In this document: in pieces, positions 8,485 through 17,083 of the stretch
How the letters are laid out: every line of letters starts with the position of its first letter
Numbering within the stretch: position 1 is the first letter of the stretch
Source: Candidatus Poribacteria bacterium
Lineage (GTDB): Bacteria; Poribacteria; WGA-4E; WGA-3G
Reading direction: 5' to 3'
Length of the DNA: 64,000 bases
Assembly: GCA_012267415.1 (NCBI GenBank)
Contig: JAAXGN010000015.1
Coordinates: forward strand, 62,001-126,000
Program-made: the position numbers and the translations under genes
The notes under the pieces: generated by a model
What the model was told of the DNA's origin: nothing
Seen by the model: the letters and a program-made list of their open reading frames with translations, nothing else
Database searches by the model: none

Positions 8485-9366
8485 CTATTTCTTGATTTCT
8501 GGACTCGGACGTACGACACGAAATCCAATTGTATGTGTTGAATCCAGAGGATAATACTTGAAACGTAAGCTTGAACGTAGGAAGGCACTGCCAACGTCCC
8601 AAGCACCACCCCGAATGACTCTTGCTCGTAGAACATCCCGATACCGCAGGTTTAGCGGATTACGTCTTGTCTTGCCGCTATCTTGGCTATAGAGAGAAGG
8701 GTCATATTCATCAAGACACCATTCCCATACGTTACCCGCAAGGTCTGCAATTCCGTTGGGAGCGGAACCTTTTGAGAACTGTCCTACAGGTGTGGTTTTA
8801 TTGTATCTGCGAGCGAAATTTGCGTGTTGCCGTGCTTTTGGTGGATCATTACCCCACGGGTAAATACGAGCTTGTGCGCCGCGTGCAGCGCGTTCCCATT
8901 GTGCTTCTGTGGGTAGACTCGCCCCGATCCATTCAGCAAAAGCTTGTGCATCAAACCACGTCACACCGACCACAGGTTGTTTGCCACCGTTGAAATCTTC
9001 CGCTTTCCAAGTTTCCTCACCATTATGTCCACGTGGTGTGGGACGACCGGTTGCCTTGATGAAAGTACGGTATTGTGCATTCGTGATTTCGTATCGGGAA
9101 ATTTGGAAGGCTGATAGATAGACATTGTGTTGAGGTGTTTCAGCGTCAAAGGTGTGTTTCTCAAGTAGAGAACTACGTAATTTGGCATCTGTATAAGCGG
9201 TATCTGCTTGTGCTTTTGTTGACCCCATCAGGAATTCACCTTCTGGAACACTGATCCATTCAATCGTAGAGAGTGTTTTTTTCGCCTCTGTATCTAAATC
9301 TGCGAAACTGATATTATAGCAAACAATGGTACAGGTTATCACAAACAGTAGATATATATACCGCAT
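8485..9366 (-). CDS. Exported SUMF1/formylglycine-generating-enzyme-like protein, probably non-catalytic
   Basis: 293 residues with a signal peptide (about 1-22). The FGE-sulfatase domain is complete: P-E-G-E-F-L-M-G-S, then E-I-T-N-A-Q-Y, L-P-T-E-A-Q-W-E-R-A-A-R-G, Y-P-W-G, N-G-I-A-D-L-A-G-N-V-W-E-W and the final I-R-G-G-A-W ... R-S-S-L-R-F ... I-G-F-R-V-V-R. The two cysteines that bind copper in true formylglycine-generating enzymes are absent at the R-S-S-L-R-F position, so this is unlikely to mature sulfatases. No sulfatase gene is present in the window. Ligand-binding (C-type-lectin-like) or PvdO/EgtB-like roles are alternatives. Confidence 0.88.
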   Translation of the reverse strand: MRYIYLLFVITCTIVCYNISFADLDTEAKKTLSTIEWISVPEGEFLMGSTKAQADTAYTDAKLRSSLLEKHTFDAETPQHNVYLSAFQISRYEITNAQYRTFIKATGRPTPRGHNGEETWKAEDFNGGKQPVVGVTWFDAQAFAEWIGASLPTEAQWERAARGAQARIYPWGNDPPKARQHANFARRYNKTTPVGQFSKGSAPNGIADLAGNVWEWCLDEYDPSLYSQDSGKTRRNPLNLRYRDVLRARVIRGGAWDVGSAFLRSSLRFKYYPLDSTHTIGFRVVRPSPEIKK

Positions 9367-9391
9367 TCCAAATCTGTTCCTTCAATATATT

Positions 9392-9727
9392 TCAATCTGA
9401 GTACTGCAAACAACGTAAACGGACCCGCCAGAAAACATAGAAACTATAGGAAACAAGGGGAATAAGCACTATGAAAAGTCTTTTAAATATCACACCCCGC
9501 TTACTTGTAAGTATGTTAAAGCGAACGTGGTGTTTTTCAGGTATGTATACCTCTTCCCACCAGTCTGCAGTGACTGTTTCCCCCTGCAGCCTTGCTTTCT
9601 CCATAAGTTTATACGGATTTACAGACTGATGTGGGACAATCAGAAATGACAATCCAAAGGACAGTATCAGGGCACAGAGAAGACTCAGTATTAAACAACT
9701 CAGCAAGAACAAGCACTTTTTGAGCAT
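9392..9727 (-). CDS. Hypothetical small membrane protein, 111 aa
   Basis: The start at 9727 is set by AGGAG seven bases upstream; an in-frame ATG at 9751 lacks one. Two hydrophobic helices (residues about 3-30 and 80-98) flank a soluble loop of about 45 residues containing W-W-E-E-V-Y-I-P. The topology suggests both termini on the same side. No family recognised. It lies 25 bp after the stop-side of the SUMF1-like gene's start and probably forms part of the same minus-strand unit. A 26-bp piece of its 3' region (9452-9478) recurs at 9793-9818. Confidence 0.6.
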   Translation of the reverse strand: MLKKCLFLLSCLILSLLCALILSFGLSFLIVPHQSVNPYKLMEKARLQGETVTADWWEEVYIPEKHHVRFNILTSKRGVIFKRLFIVLIPLVSYSFYVFWRVRLRCLQYSD

Positions 9728-9792
9728 GTATAACTCCTGATAGATGGACAACTTATCTCGGAAGCGATTTCCTTATCGCACCTACTACAAGC

Positions 9793-9818
9793 AACAAGGG
9801 AATAAGCACTATGAAAAG
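9793..9818. repeat. Duplicated gene fragment (second copy of 9452-9478)
   Basis: The bases reading AACAAGGGAATAAGCACTAT followed by GAAAAG repeat those inside the membrane-protein gene at 9452-9478. On the minus strand this second copy reads L-F-I-V-L-I-P-L-L, matching L-F-I-V-L-I-P-L-V of that gene and then stopping 13 codons later. It is best read as the remnant of a degraded paralogue just upstream. Confidence 0.5.
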
Positions 9819-9876
9819 CATTTAGGTAGTTGATGGAATGAAATACCACCAACTACCGTAGAATATAAATGCGTAC

Positions 9877-10650
9877 TTATCGGTCTTTTAGTTCACCCCA
9901 AGTAACAGTTAACCTATCCTGTGGGTCTACCGGTGCTGGAGCGGATGCTTCACGGAAGTAGTCAAAACTCACCGTCAATCGTCCTGGAGCACCACCATCT
10001 GCGACACCTGCATAAATGCCGACTTCAAGTGGTTCCTGTAGTTCATTGGTTACTTTTCCGACAGGAATCCAATCACCTTCAGCATTGGGTTTGAACCAAG
10101 ATTCATACACATTACCTTCACGTTTAAGACGCATTTCAATAGGAAGCACACCTTGCGCTGGATTGTAATCTGGTTGTGTGCCGACATATCCTAATGCGCC
10201 AGAATCATTTTGACGACGTTGATATTGAAGAACTGCATTGTTCCCTTGCGCAGCCCCACGTCCCCATAGTTTTAATGTGACCCATTCTCCGTCACGGCCT
10301 TGACTATCCTTTGTCCCAGCGGAATAGACTATGAGACCCGTGACGATAGAACCATCAGCGTAGTCAGCTATCAGAGAGGTTTCGATGTCAAACTCGTCTT
10401 GGTCTACGGTTTGTGAATAACGTGTACTGTCATCGTTTTGCCAAACGTTCAGACCGAAACCCGCTTCTACTACAAGCATGCCATCTTTTAATTCCCAATT
10501 GCTTTTGTCACCATTCTGGATATTCCAAAAGGATGAAACATCTTGTCCGCTTCCATTGAATTCATCACTCTGTAAGCTCGCAGCTGAAACGAAACTTACT
10601 GTGCAAACAGACATTAGCAGAATGAAAAATAAACAGACTATTTTCTTCAT
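9877..10650 (-). CDS. Secreted concanavalin-like protein with C-terminal LTxxWG tail
   Basis: 257 residues. A clean signal peptide (about 1-23, ending S-A-A-S) is followed by a jelly-roll domain resembling the C-terminal module of family 43 glycoside hydrolases/DUF1349 (D-E-F-N-G, W-N-I-Q-N-G, W-E-L-K-D-G-M-L, G-L-I-V-Y-S-A-G, V-G-I-Y-A-G). No catalytic GH domain is attached, so binding is more likely than hydrolysis. The last 16 residues, V-D-P-Q-D-R-L-T-V-T-W-G-E-L-K-D-R, carry the tail shared by eight secreted proteins in this window. AGGAG precedes the ATG. Confidence 0.8.
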   Translation of the reverse strand: MKKIVCLFFILLMSVCTVSFVSAASLQSDEFNGSGQDVSSFWNIQNGDKSNWELKDGMLVVEAGFGLNVWQNDDSTRYSQTVDQDEFDIETSLIADYADGSIVTGLIVYSAGTKDSQGRDGEWVTLKLWGRGAAQGNNAVLQYQRRQNDSGALGYVGTQPDYNPAQGVLPIEMRLKREGNVYESWFKPNAEGDWIPVGKVTNELQEPLEVGIYAGVADGGAPGRLTVSFDYFREASAPAPVDPQDRLTVTWGELKDR

Positions 10651-10861
10651 TTATTGTTCTCCTAAGTATTATGAAACATTATTGATAGTGAGGAGTCTCC
10701 TAATATGGCACCTCACGTGTAAAATCATCCACTGACTTGGTTAAAGTTGAATGATTTTGTGCAATGTTAATTTACCATGAATCAAGTTTTAAAAGCAAGC
10801 AATAGATTTGCGATTTTACGATCTTCAGGATATCCTGTTTCTAATTGTCTGTGGATAGGAA

Positions 10862-11200
10862 TTAATCGGCGTAGGTGGATATACGGAGTCCAGCTGCAGG
10901 TGTGTTAGGAGGTCTCTTGTGAAGCACAATCTCAACGTCATGATCCAACTTTCTAAGCAGTGAAAGTATACTGTCAATAGTAGAACTCTCAAACTGACCA
11001 TGCAAAAGATTCGAGAGTTCAGATTTGCTAATGCATAGAATCTTGGCTGCTTTGTCTAAACTGAGCTTACGTTCGTTTATAGTGTCCTGAATTTTAAATA
11101 CAAGATGTGCTTTTGCTTGCATCTCCTCTGGGTTAGGAAATCCTAAATCCTTGTATATATTACCGCTACCTACTTCATATTCTATTTTTTCTTTACTCAT
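10862..11200 (-). CDS. HigA-like antitoxin, XRE-family DNA-binding protein
   Basis: 112 residues from the ATG at 11200 (AAAGGAC ten bases upstream; an earlier in-frame ATG at 11221 lies deeper in the toxin gene). A helix-turn-helix is clear at about 50-75 (L-S-L-D-K-A-A-K-I-L-C-I-S-K-S-E-L-S-N-L-L). The N-terminus G-S-G-N-I-Y-K-D-L-G-F-P-N-P-E-E-M-Q-A-K-A is the typical beginning of HigA2/HTH_37 antitoxins. It overlaps the toxin's end by eight bases, so translation is probably coupled. It should neutralise the toxin and repress the shared promoter. Confidence 0.88.
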   Translation of the reverse strand: MSKEKIEYEVGSGNIYKDLGFPNPEEMQAKAHLVFKIQDTINERKLSLDKAAKILCISKSELSNLLHGQFESSTIDSILSLLRKLDHDVEIVLHKRPPNTPAAGLRISTYAD

Positions 11201-11558
11201 ATTCGTTGTCCTTTTGAGCAAGTTCTTTTGCCCAATTCAAACGATCTCGAATTAAATCCATTTCTTTCTTTGGAGTTTTGATTCGTGTTGATGATTTCTT
11301 TTGAAAACAGTGCAGTACATAAATCATATCTCCAAGATTGACAACATATACCGCACGATAAGTATTACGATCATAATTACTCACAATCTCATACACACCC
11401 GAAAAACCGCGTATAGGTTTAGCAGAAAAATGGGTTTCACGACCTTGTGCGATTTCCAAAGCAAAACCTACGTCTCGTTGTACTTCGCGGGGAAATTCTA
11501 AAAGTCTCCTCTTAGAATCTCCAATCCAGACAACGGGTTTCATTTGTTTTTCAGGCAT
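11193..11558 (-). CDS. HigB/RelE-type toxin (phage Gp49-like)
   Basis: 121 residues. Family features of Gp49-like/HigB2 proteins are present: V-V-W-I-G-D-S-K near the start, F-P-x-E-V-Q-R-D-V-G-F-A-L, then S-G-V-Y-E-I, Y-R-A-V-Y-V and V-L-H-C-F-Q-K-K-S. These act as ribosome-dependent mRNA endonucleases. Toxin-first order is the HigBA arrangement. The start codon (11558) sits about seven bases after the promoter -10 box, so the transcript may be leaderless; an internal ATG at 11543 is an alternative start. A truncated duplicate of the promoter and start lies at 57441-57512. Confidence 0.87.
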   Translation of the reverse strand: MPEKQMKPVVWIGDSKRRLLEFPREVQRDVGFALEIAQGRETHFSAKPIRGFSGVYEIVSNYDRNTYRAVYVVNLGDMIYVLHCFQKKSSTRIKTPKKEMDLIRDRLNWAKELAQKDNEYE

Positions 11559-11564
11559 AGATTC

Positions 11565-11593
11565 ATTTTACTAAATTCAGAAAGACCGTGCAA
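11565..11593 (-). promoter_or_regulatory. Promoter of the HigBA-like operon
   Basis: TTGCAC (11588-11593) and TAAAAT (11565-11570) are separated by 17 bp. The predicted start site coincides with the toxin ATG. The same 45-bp block is conserved at 57441-57484, which supports function. Confidence 0.7.
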
Positions 11594-11646
11594 GTGTTTT
11601 CTGATAAGGAAGACATAAATACAGATCGCATTGCAATTGTTTGACT

Positions 11647-12195
11647 TTACTCTGAATTAGAGAAAGGTTCAATAACTGCAATATAAGGTAAATTCCGATA
11701 CATCTGCGCGTAATCAAGTCCGTACCCGACTAAAAACACATTTGGCACTTCAAAACCTGCGTAGTCAATATGAACAGAAACTTGACGTCGGGAAGGTTTG
11801 TTCAAAAGTGTACATATTTTTAGCGATTTGGGATTTAAGGGTTTAAGATGCTCTAATAGAAAATTTAAAGTATGTCCTGTGTCAATTATATCTTCTACAA
11901 TGAGAACATTTCTGTGTTTAACGTAGTCACTACCAGTATGGATGAACTCTATGTCTTTTGAGGGTTGGGTGCTATTGTTATAGCTTGATATTTGCAGGAA
12001 CTCAAACCGAAGCGGCAAAGATATTTCTCGTGCAAGGTCTGCAAAGAATAACGTTGCCCCTCTGAGAACGCATACTAACACAAGTTCTTGATCAGCATAG
12101 TCTTTAGATATCTGATTCCCAAGTTCGCGTATACGCGCTCGAATTTGTGCTTCCGTTATTAAGGCTTTATTAGGAGATGTTATCAATTTTTCCAT
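11647..12195 (-). CDS. hpt: Hypoxanthine (guanine) phosphoribosyltransferase
   Basis: 182 residues from the ATG at 12195; longer in-frame extensions would lie within tilS and are unlike the family. The PRPP-binding loop V-L-I-V-E-D-I-I-D-T-G-H-T is present, with the upstream flexible loop region L-Q-I-S-S-Y and the C-terminal V-P-N-V-F-L-V-G-Y-G-L-D-Y-A base-binding part (a tryptophan or phenylalanine neighbourhood followed by V-G-Y-G-L-D). It salvages hypoxanthine and guanine to IMP and GMP. The start overlaps the end of tilS by 26 bases; tilS-hpt is a widespread bacterial pairing. Confidence 0.93.
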   Translation of the reverse strand: MEKLITSPNKALITEAQIRARIRELGNQISKDYADQELVLVCVLRGATLFFADLAREISLPLRFEFLQISSYNNSTQPSKDIEFIHTGSDYVKHRNVLIVEDIIDTGHTLNFLLEHLKPLNPKSLKICTLLNKPSRRQVSVHIDYAGFEVPNVFLVGYGLDYAQMYRNLPYIAVIEPFSNSE

Positions 12196-13585
12196 ATTGC
12201 AAATGAAGACATTTTCGTGTTTTTGGTTGGACTTTATACTTATCGCTGGTGGTAAACCCGATGACCCAGAGTATCTCATGACTACTTACGATAATTGGTA
12301 TACGATCCCTTTCGCATAGTGGTATTTTTTGGTCCATAAAATAGTCCTTAATCTTTTTCGTTCCTTGCATACCGTGCGGTTGAATACGGTCACCCTTTCG
12401 TCTATTTCGTATTTTTATCGGTAATTGTATTTTGCTGAAATCCAAGAGTGCTTCAGATATACCGTCGGGTATAGTCCGCGATTCATTATCTGACAGTCTA
12501 TATGTTTTTGTAATAACCTCGGCACTTAACTGTGCAATAGATGTTTTACCGGGAACACTGAGCACATGTTCATAGTTTTCAGTTTGGATCGTTTCCTTCT
12601 CAAAAAAGAGGTCCTGATACGCGCGTCTAAACTGAATTCCGTTTGGCAAAGTGATTCTGGCATTTGGTTTGTCACCGAGAATTATATCAAATATTGAATT
12701 GCTATGTTCAAAGGAGAAATCTTGGGTAGTACCTTGTGCTTCCGACACCGCCATTCTAAGTATCCGTCTCTGTATAGCGATGTAATAGTTTAAAAATGTA
12801 TCTCTGCTTAACACGATGGACGAGGGTTTAGATTCATCAAGCAAGCAACGATTAAATGCCTCTCGGGTAAGTTCATCAAGATAATCAGATTCTGAACCGA
12901 TAATAGCTGCGGTTCTGCTTAATCCTACTCTGATATTAGGATTATAGTCTCGTTCAAGGAGTGGAAGGAGTTCATGTCGGATACGGTTGCGAAGGTGTCG
13001 ATTATCAGTATTCGTCGGGTCTTCTCGAGGGATAAGGTTTATTGATGTGAGATATACGTCAATCTCTTGACGCGTGAAAATCGTGAGAGGACGAATATAC
13101 TTATCATCTCTGATAGGAGAAATACCTTTTAGTCCATCCGTTCCGCCGCCACGAATGAGATTCATAAGCACTGTCTCTGAAATGTCGTCTTGTTGATGTC
13201 CCAAAGCAACTTTTGTCGCACCTACATCAGTAGAGACGGATTCAAAGAATTCATATCGCGCTTTTCTTCCGGCAGTTTCAATAGAGAGTTTCCATTCTTC
13301 TGCTAAACGGGAGACGTCAACAGTATGACATGTAAATGGAAGTTCCAGCCGTGTCGCGTGTTTGTGAACAAAATCAGCATCATCGGAAGAATTGTCTCTG
13401 AGACTGTGATTGAGATGAACAACGTGAAGGTGGCAGTGTATATGTTTCTGTAGATCGTGCAACGCATAAAGCAGAGCAAGGGAGTCGGCACCGCCAGAAA
13501 CAGCCACGAGTACCATTTCACCTTCTTTAATCATGTTCTGTTCTGATATGAAACGATGCATGTCTTGGACAAAACGGGATTCCAT
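12170..13585 (-). CDS. tilS: tRNA(Ile)-lysidine synthase
   Basis: 471 residues, normal for TilS with its C-terminal domains. The PP-loop ATPase motif S-G-G-A-D-S-L is at about residues 30-36; the N-type domain continues with H-L-N-H-S-L-R and L-G-H-Q-Q-D-D. The C-terminal TilS_C region contains I-K-I-R-N-R-R-K-G-D-R-I and K-I-K-D-Y-F-M-D-Q-K-I-P. The enzyme converts C34 of the CAU anticodon of tRNA-Ile2 to lysidine, which changes both decoding and charging. A CAU tRNA gene lies 22 bp upstream on the same strand, probably in the same transcript. Confidence 0.95.
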   Translation of the reverse strand: MESRFVQDMHRFISEQNMIKEGEMVLVAVSGGADSLALLYALHDLQKHIHCHLHVVHLNHSLRDNSSDDADFVHKHATRLELPFTCHTVDVSRLAEEWKLSIETAGRKARYEFFESVSTDVGATKVALGHQQDDISETVLMNLIRGGGTDGLKGISPIRDDKYIRPLTIFTRQEIDVYLTSINLIPREDPTNTDNRHLRNRIRHELLPLLERDYNPNIRVGLSRTAAIIGSESDYLDELTREAFNRCLLDESKPSSIVLSRDTFLNYYIAIQRRILRMAVSEAQGTTQDFSFEHSNSIFDIILGDKPNARITLPNGIQFRRAYQDLFFEKETIQTENYEHVLSVPGKTSIAQLSAEVITKTYRLSDNESRTIPDGISEALLDFSKIQLPIKIRNRRKGDRIQPHGMQGTKKIKDYFMDQKIPLCERDRIPIIVSSHEILWVIGFTTSDKYKVQPKTRKCLHLQYGKIDNIS

Positions 13586-13607
13586 GGAGAGTGCCTTTAA
13601 AGAAGAG

Positions 13608-13679
13608 TGCCGGTGCGGAGAGTTGAACTCCGGACCACACGATTATGAGTCGTGCGCTCTACCACTGAGCTACACCGGC
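13608..13679 (-). tRNA. tRNA with CAU anticodon (Met or lysidine-modified Ile2)
   Basis: 72 nt with a full cloverleaf: 7-bp acceptor GCCGGTG/CACCGGC, D arm GCTC-AGTGGTA-GAGC, anticodon arm CACGA-CTCATAA-TCGTG, T arm CGGAG-TTCAACT-CTCCG, discriminator A. No CCA is encoded. The anticodon is CAT. The G-A-C-T-C-A-T-A-A-T-C loop context is common in tRNA-Ile2, and the position directly before tilS favours Ile2, but elongator Met cannot be excluded from sequence alone. Confidence 0.9.
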
Positions 13680-13700
13680 AAGTAGGAATATCTGTTAGAT

Positions 13701-13729
13701 AGTATATCATAGAACGGACAAAAAGTCAA
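13701..13729 (-). promoter_or_regulatory. Sigma70-type promoter for tRNA-tilS-hpt
   Basis: TTGACT (13724-13729) and TATACT (13701-13706) with 17-bp spacing; the mature tRNA starts 22 nt downstream of the -10 box. No terminator is visible between the tRNA and tilS, so read-through is plausible. Confidence 0.75.
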
Positions 13730-13961
13730 GTGGATTTAAGTATAAATGTGTAGAGTCAGTGTCATAGATTAAACCAACGCAAAAACATGTTAACCGAAAC
13801 CGATGTATAACGTATATTATAAAGGAACATCCAGACAGTTATCCTTGGGAGATGAGAAAGCTGGATGTTTCGAATTCATATTTTTTTGTATATACTTACG
13901 GTTCTATGTTATATATCAAACATTACAGTTGAGATACAACTTGCAAATACAGGAGTAATTC

Positions 13962-14417
13962 ATGGATCAAGCAACAAGAGACACACTTATTGAAGAACTG
14001 ATTCGTGTGTATTGGATAGAGGTGGAAGCGACTATAAATTATTTGGCAATTTCAGTTGATTTAGACGGTATCCGGGCAGAAGAGATTAAGAAATCATTGG
14101 CTGCTGATATACAAACAGAAATTGGTCATGCACAGGACCTTGCTAATCGCATTAAGGAACTTGGTGGTCGAGTACCGGGTTCGCTTGCGTTTAAACCTGA
14201 ACAGACAGCACTACAGCCACCAGAGAATACGACTGATGTAGTAGCAGCTATCCACGGTGTGATTGAAGCAGAAGATTCTGCGATTGAACAATACAATAAA
14301 ATAATACGTCTATGTGATAGTATAGATTACGTTACCCAAGACCTCTGTATTAGACTCCTTGCTGATGAGGAAACGCATCGAAGAGAATTTATAGGATTCT
14401 TGAAAGAATACGAGTGA
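13962..14417 (+). CDS. Ferritin-like (bacterioferritin/Dps-type) diiron protein
   Basis: 151 residues, an all-helical four-helix-bundle pattern. Metal-ligand positions expected for the ferritin-like family are present: W-I-E-V-E-A-T in helix 1, E-I-G-H-A-Q in helix 2, I-E-A-E-D-S-A in helix 3 and D-E-E-T-H-R-R-E in helix 4. Such proteins oxidise and store iron or protect against peroxide. It is preceded by a long AT-rich leader and AGGAG. It is convergent with xylF and both share the hairpin at 14441-14482. Confidence 0.85.
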   Translation: MDQATRDTLIEELIRVYWIEVEATINYLAISVDLDGIRAEEIKKSLAADIQTEIGHAQDLANRIKELGGRVPGSLAFKPEQTALQPPENTTDVVAAIHGVIEAEDSAIEQYNKIIRLCDSIDYVTQDLCIRLLADEETHRREFIGFLKEYE

Positions 14418-14440
14418 GGGTCTTTTTTGCATTTTGAAAA

Positions 14441-14482
14441 CAAGATAGGACATTGGACTGCATTGTCCAATGTCCTATCTTG
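14441..14482. terminator. Bidirectional intrinsic terminator
   Basis: A perfect 18-bp inverted repeat (CAAGATAGGACATTGGAC and its complement) with a 6-nt loop, followed by TTGTTGTTTT on the plus strand. It lies between the convergent ferritin-like and xylF genes. Confidence 0.85.
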
Positions 14483-14504
14483 TTGTTGTTTTGGGATATA
14501 TCTA

Positions 14505-15584
14505 CTAAGGTTTTTTAGTTTGATAGACTTTGTCACGAGAGTGGAAACCATCTTTTATGACCACTTCATCAAGATTGTCTTTATCGACTTGTATAGGTGT
14601 GAGTAAAATGGATGGCACATCTACTTTACCGTTGTTAACCTTCTGTTTTGCCTCTTCAATTTTTTCACCTTTTGCGAGTGCGACAGCTGCATGTGCTGCT
14701 TCTTTTGCGATTAACCGAATAGGTTTATAGACGGTCATGGTTTGTGTGCCTTTAACTATTCTTTGACATGCGGCGAGTTCGGCATCTTGTCCAGAGACGA
14801 GTACTTTGCCAGCTAAGTTCTGTCCTTCCAACGCTTGTATGACACCGCCTGCTGTTCCATCGTTGGATGCGACGACAGCATCTATCTGATTATTTACTTG
14901 TGTGAGCACCTGTTCTGTCTTATCAAGTGCGTCATTCGGATCCCAATTGACTGCCCAGTGCTTACCTTCTGCGACTAATTTTATATCACCTTTGTCAATT
15001 GCAGGTTTCAGGGCGCGAAGTTGTCCTTCTCTGAGCAGTTGTGCATTGTTGTCACTGGGTGATCCACCGAGCAGAAAGTAATTCCCTTTCGGTTTTTTTC
15101 GGAGTAAGTATTCCGCCTGCAAATAGCCTACCTTCTCATTGTCAAAAGAGATATATAGGTCTGGATTACTCTCTTTTATCAAGCGGTCATAAGCGATGAC
15201 TTTGATTCCTTCTTCGTGTGCGGATTTTACGATCTGTGCTGCTGCGACACTATCTTTTGGGATTACGACAAGGATGTCTACGCCTTGTGTGATTAGGTTT
15301 TCAGCTTGTTGGTTCTGTCTCCGTTCATCCCCATCTGCAGATTGGACGATAACTTCTGCACCGAGTTTCTTTGCTTCTTCAATGAAAATATCTCTATCTT
15401 TTCTCCATCGTTCTACGCGTAGTGAATCCATAGATAGACCGATTTTGATTTTCTTTTCTGATGAATCGGCATAACCGAATAAGATGGTCGTGCAGCAGAT
15501 TAGCAGTGCGGCAAGATAGACCATCGCGTTATTAAATGTTCTGCAGCGTTTGTATACTTTTCTGTCAATAAGGCATTTCATCAA
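14505..15584 (-). CDS. xylF: D-xylose-type ABC transporter substrate-binding protein
   Basis: 359 residues. The N-terminus is basic with a hydrophobic stretch at about 20-38 ending in G-Y-A-D, a signal peptide. The periplasmic-binding-protein fold of the XylF branch is strong: K-I-G-L-S-M-D-S-L-R-V-E-R-W, Q-N-Q-Q-A-E-N-L-I-T-Q-G-V-D-I-L, I-A-Y-D-R-L-I, V-V-A-S-N-D-G-T-A-G-G and V-S-G-Q-D-A-E. It delivers xylose or a related sugar to an ABC permease. The permease and ATPase genes are not adjacent, so the system is split or the ligand is sensed rather than imported. Its start is 13 bp from the stop of the next upstream minus gene. Confidence 0.88.
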   Translation of the reverse strand: MMKCLIDRKVYKRCRTFNNAMVYLAALLICCTTILFGYADSSEKKIKIGLSMDSLRVERWRKDRDIFIEEAKKLGAEVIVQSADGDERRQNQQAENLITQGVDILVVIPKDSVAAAQIVKSAHEEGIKVIAYDRLIKESNPDLYISFDNEKVGYLQAEYLLRKKPKGNYFLLGGSPSDNNAQLLREGQLRALKPAIDKGDIKLVAEGKHWAVNWDPNDALDKTEQVLTQVNNQIDAVVASNDGTAGGVIQALEGQNLAGKVLVSGQDAELAACQRIVKGTQTMTVYKPIRLIAKEAAHAAVALAKGEKIEEAKQKVNNGKVDVPSILLTPIQVDKDNLDEVVIKDGFHSRDKVYQTKKP

Positions 15585-15597
15585 AATTCCCCCATTT

Positions 15598-16860
15598 TTA
15601 TTCCTCTTTAGCGATTTCCTCTTTAGGAATAGTCTTCAGCATATCTCCTCTTTTAAGTTCTTCCTTCTGATCAATAACTTTAACGACCGAAAGTCTATCG
15701 TTTCGTATTTCATTGACAGCAACTGTAGCGATTCTTTTCGGCGCATAATCAAGGATTTCCCCCGTGTCAATATCGCGAATGGGTTCTCCTCGTGTGAAAA
15801 CAGCAAACTGCTGACCTATTGCTAAATTTCTTGCTGAACCAGCATTTATGTAGATCATATTAGCGTTTTCGCTATCAACATAGGTGACTTTTATAGGACG
15901 TTGCATCGCGACTTCGTCAACTTTCTGCTTTTTTTCTGTTTCTTCAGGATTCACTTCCCAAGGTGTAATGAAGTTTGGACCGTAGTTATCTCGTATTGCC
16001 AATACCACTTTAATCAATGCTTCGTTTGTTGCCATACCGATTAAAGTTCTGTCAAATTCAGGTGCCGTCATTTTCTTTATTTTGTCTAATTCTGTTGGTT
16101 TTACGATAGGTCGTACGTTTTTGCCGTGTTGTTCTGACATTTGTCCGAAACGCAGTATAGTGCCTGATTCAGTAACAGAAGCTTCTAAACCGGAGACCTG
16201 TGTACCAGCAAGTCTGTGATACTGTTTGACATTTATCGGAATTGTGGCGATTTCATTTCCAGATGCATCGTAAAACTTCGCGTTGAGTTTTACCACTGCT
16301 CTATGAATGTAACCCATTACAGCGAAACCGGTTCTATAGCTTGCCGAAATGTTATTTGCTTCTTTTCCACCCTCTCTCAATGTTCGTGATGCATTTGCTC
16401 TCATGCGAGTAGGAGAAAAATCTTTTATTTCTCCCAAAACTATCACGTCAGCATTTACGAGTTTTGCAAATTCTGCACGTTGTTCTTTATTGAGTTTTCT
16501 TAGTTTTTGTGGAGACAATGTCATTTGTGCCATTGCATCTAATAGCTCATCCTTTGATATAGGTTGGTAGATGGTCGTTTCAGCGAGTCTACGGTTCAAA
16601 ATCGTCACAAAACCTATTTCTAAATTCCATTTTTTCTTTGTGCCAAATATTCTACCGATGAAATTGGGGACGCACCCACATCCCGTCGATGAATCAAAAT
16701 TGCTATTATCTTCAAAGTATAGTACTGCTATTCTTTTTGTAGAAGGGTGAGGTTCCTCTGTATCTGTAGTCGTATTGGCATCTACTACTGCTACAGCAAG
16801 AAGAAAAATTGCGCTGTAACTGAGTATAGTTATTAGAAGAATCTGAAAATATCGCTTCAT
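15598..16860 (-). CDS. Exported CsgG/FlgT-like envelope protein
   Basis: 420 residues from the ATG at 16860 (AAGGAC ten bases upstream; the longer frame to 16932 is leader). A signal peptide (about 1-28) is followed by a CsgG/TolB-N-like domain (I-A-V-L-Y-F-E-D-N-S, L-N-R-R-L-A-E-T, V-N-A-D-V-I-V-L-G-E-I). The last 100 residues resemble the FlgT C-terminal SH3-like domain (Y-I-N-A-G-S-A-R-N-L-A-I-G-Q-Q-F-A-V). It carries a C-G-C motif near residue 60. The role is probably in outer-envelope assembly or as a pore accessory; no curli or flagellar genes are nearby. It may be co-transcribed with xylF, 13 bp away. Confidence 0.7.
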   Translation of the reverse strand: MKRYFQILLITILSYSAIFLLAVAVVDANTTTDTEEPHPSTKRIAVLYFEDNSNFDSSTGCGCVPNFIGRIFGTKKKWNLEIGFVTILNRRLAETTIYQPISKDELLDAMAQMTLSPQKLRKLNKEQRAEFAKLVNADVIVLGEIKDFSPTRMRANASRTLREGGKEANNISASYRTGFAVMGYIHRAVVKLNAKFYDASGNEIATIPINVKQYHRLAGTQVSGLEASVTESGTILRFGQMSEQHGKNVRPIVKPTELDKIKKMTAPEFDRTLIGMATNEALIKVVLAIRDNYGPNFITPWEVNPEETEKKQKVDEVAMQRPIKVTYVDSENANMIYINAGSARNLAIGQQFAVFTRGEPIRDIDTGEILDYAPKRIATVAVNEIRNDRLSVVKVIDQKEELKRGDMLKTIPKEEIAKEE

Positions 16861-17083
16861 TGTTTTACCGTCCTTATTGAATTCTATTCCTATATTTTTT
16901 ATTAGTTTACCAAAAACACAAACATATATCAAGCAAAAACCGTAACCCTACAAACGTTAATCATTGATAAAAAAATCATTATCTGATAAGATAATCTCAG
17001 TAATTGAATAGACTGAAAAATCATAGAAATGTCGCATTATAGTGTAATCACAAGTCTTAAATCTGAAGTGGGAGGACTTAATC

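Noticed and set aside
8485-9366. Sulfatase-maturing formylglycine-generating enzyme
   Set aside because: The copper-binding cysteine pair is absent and there is no sulfatase gene in the window.
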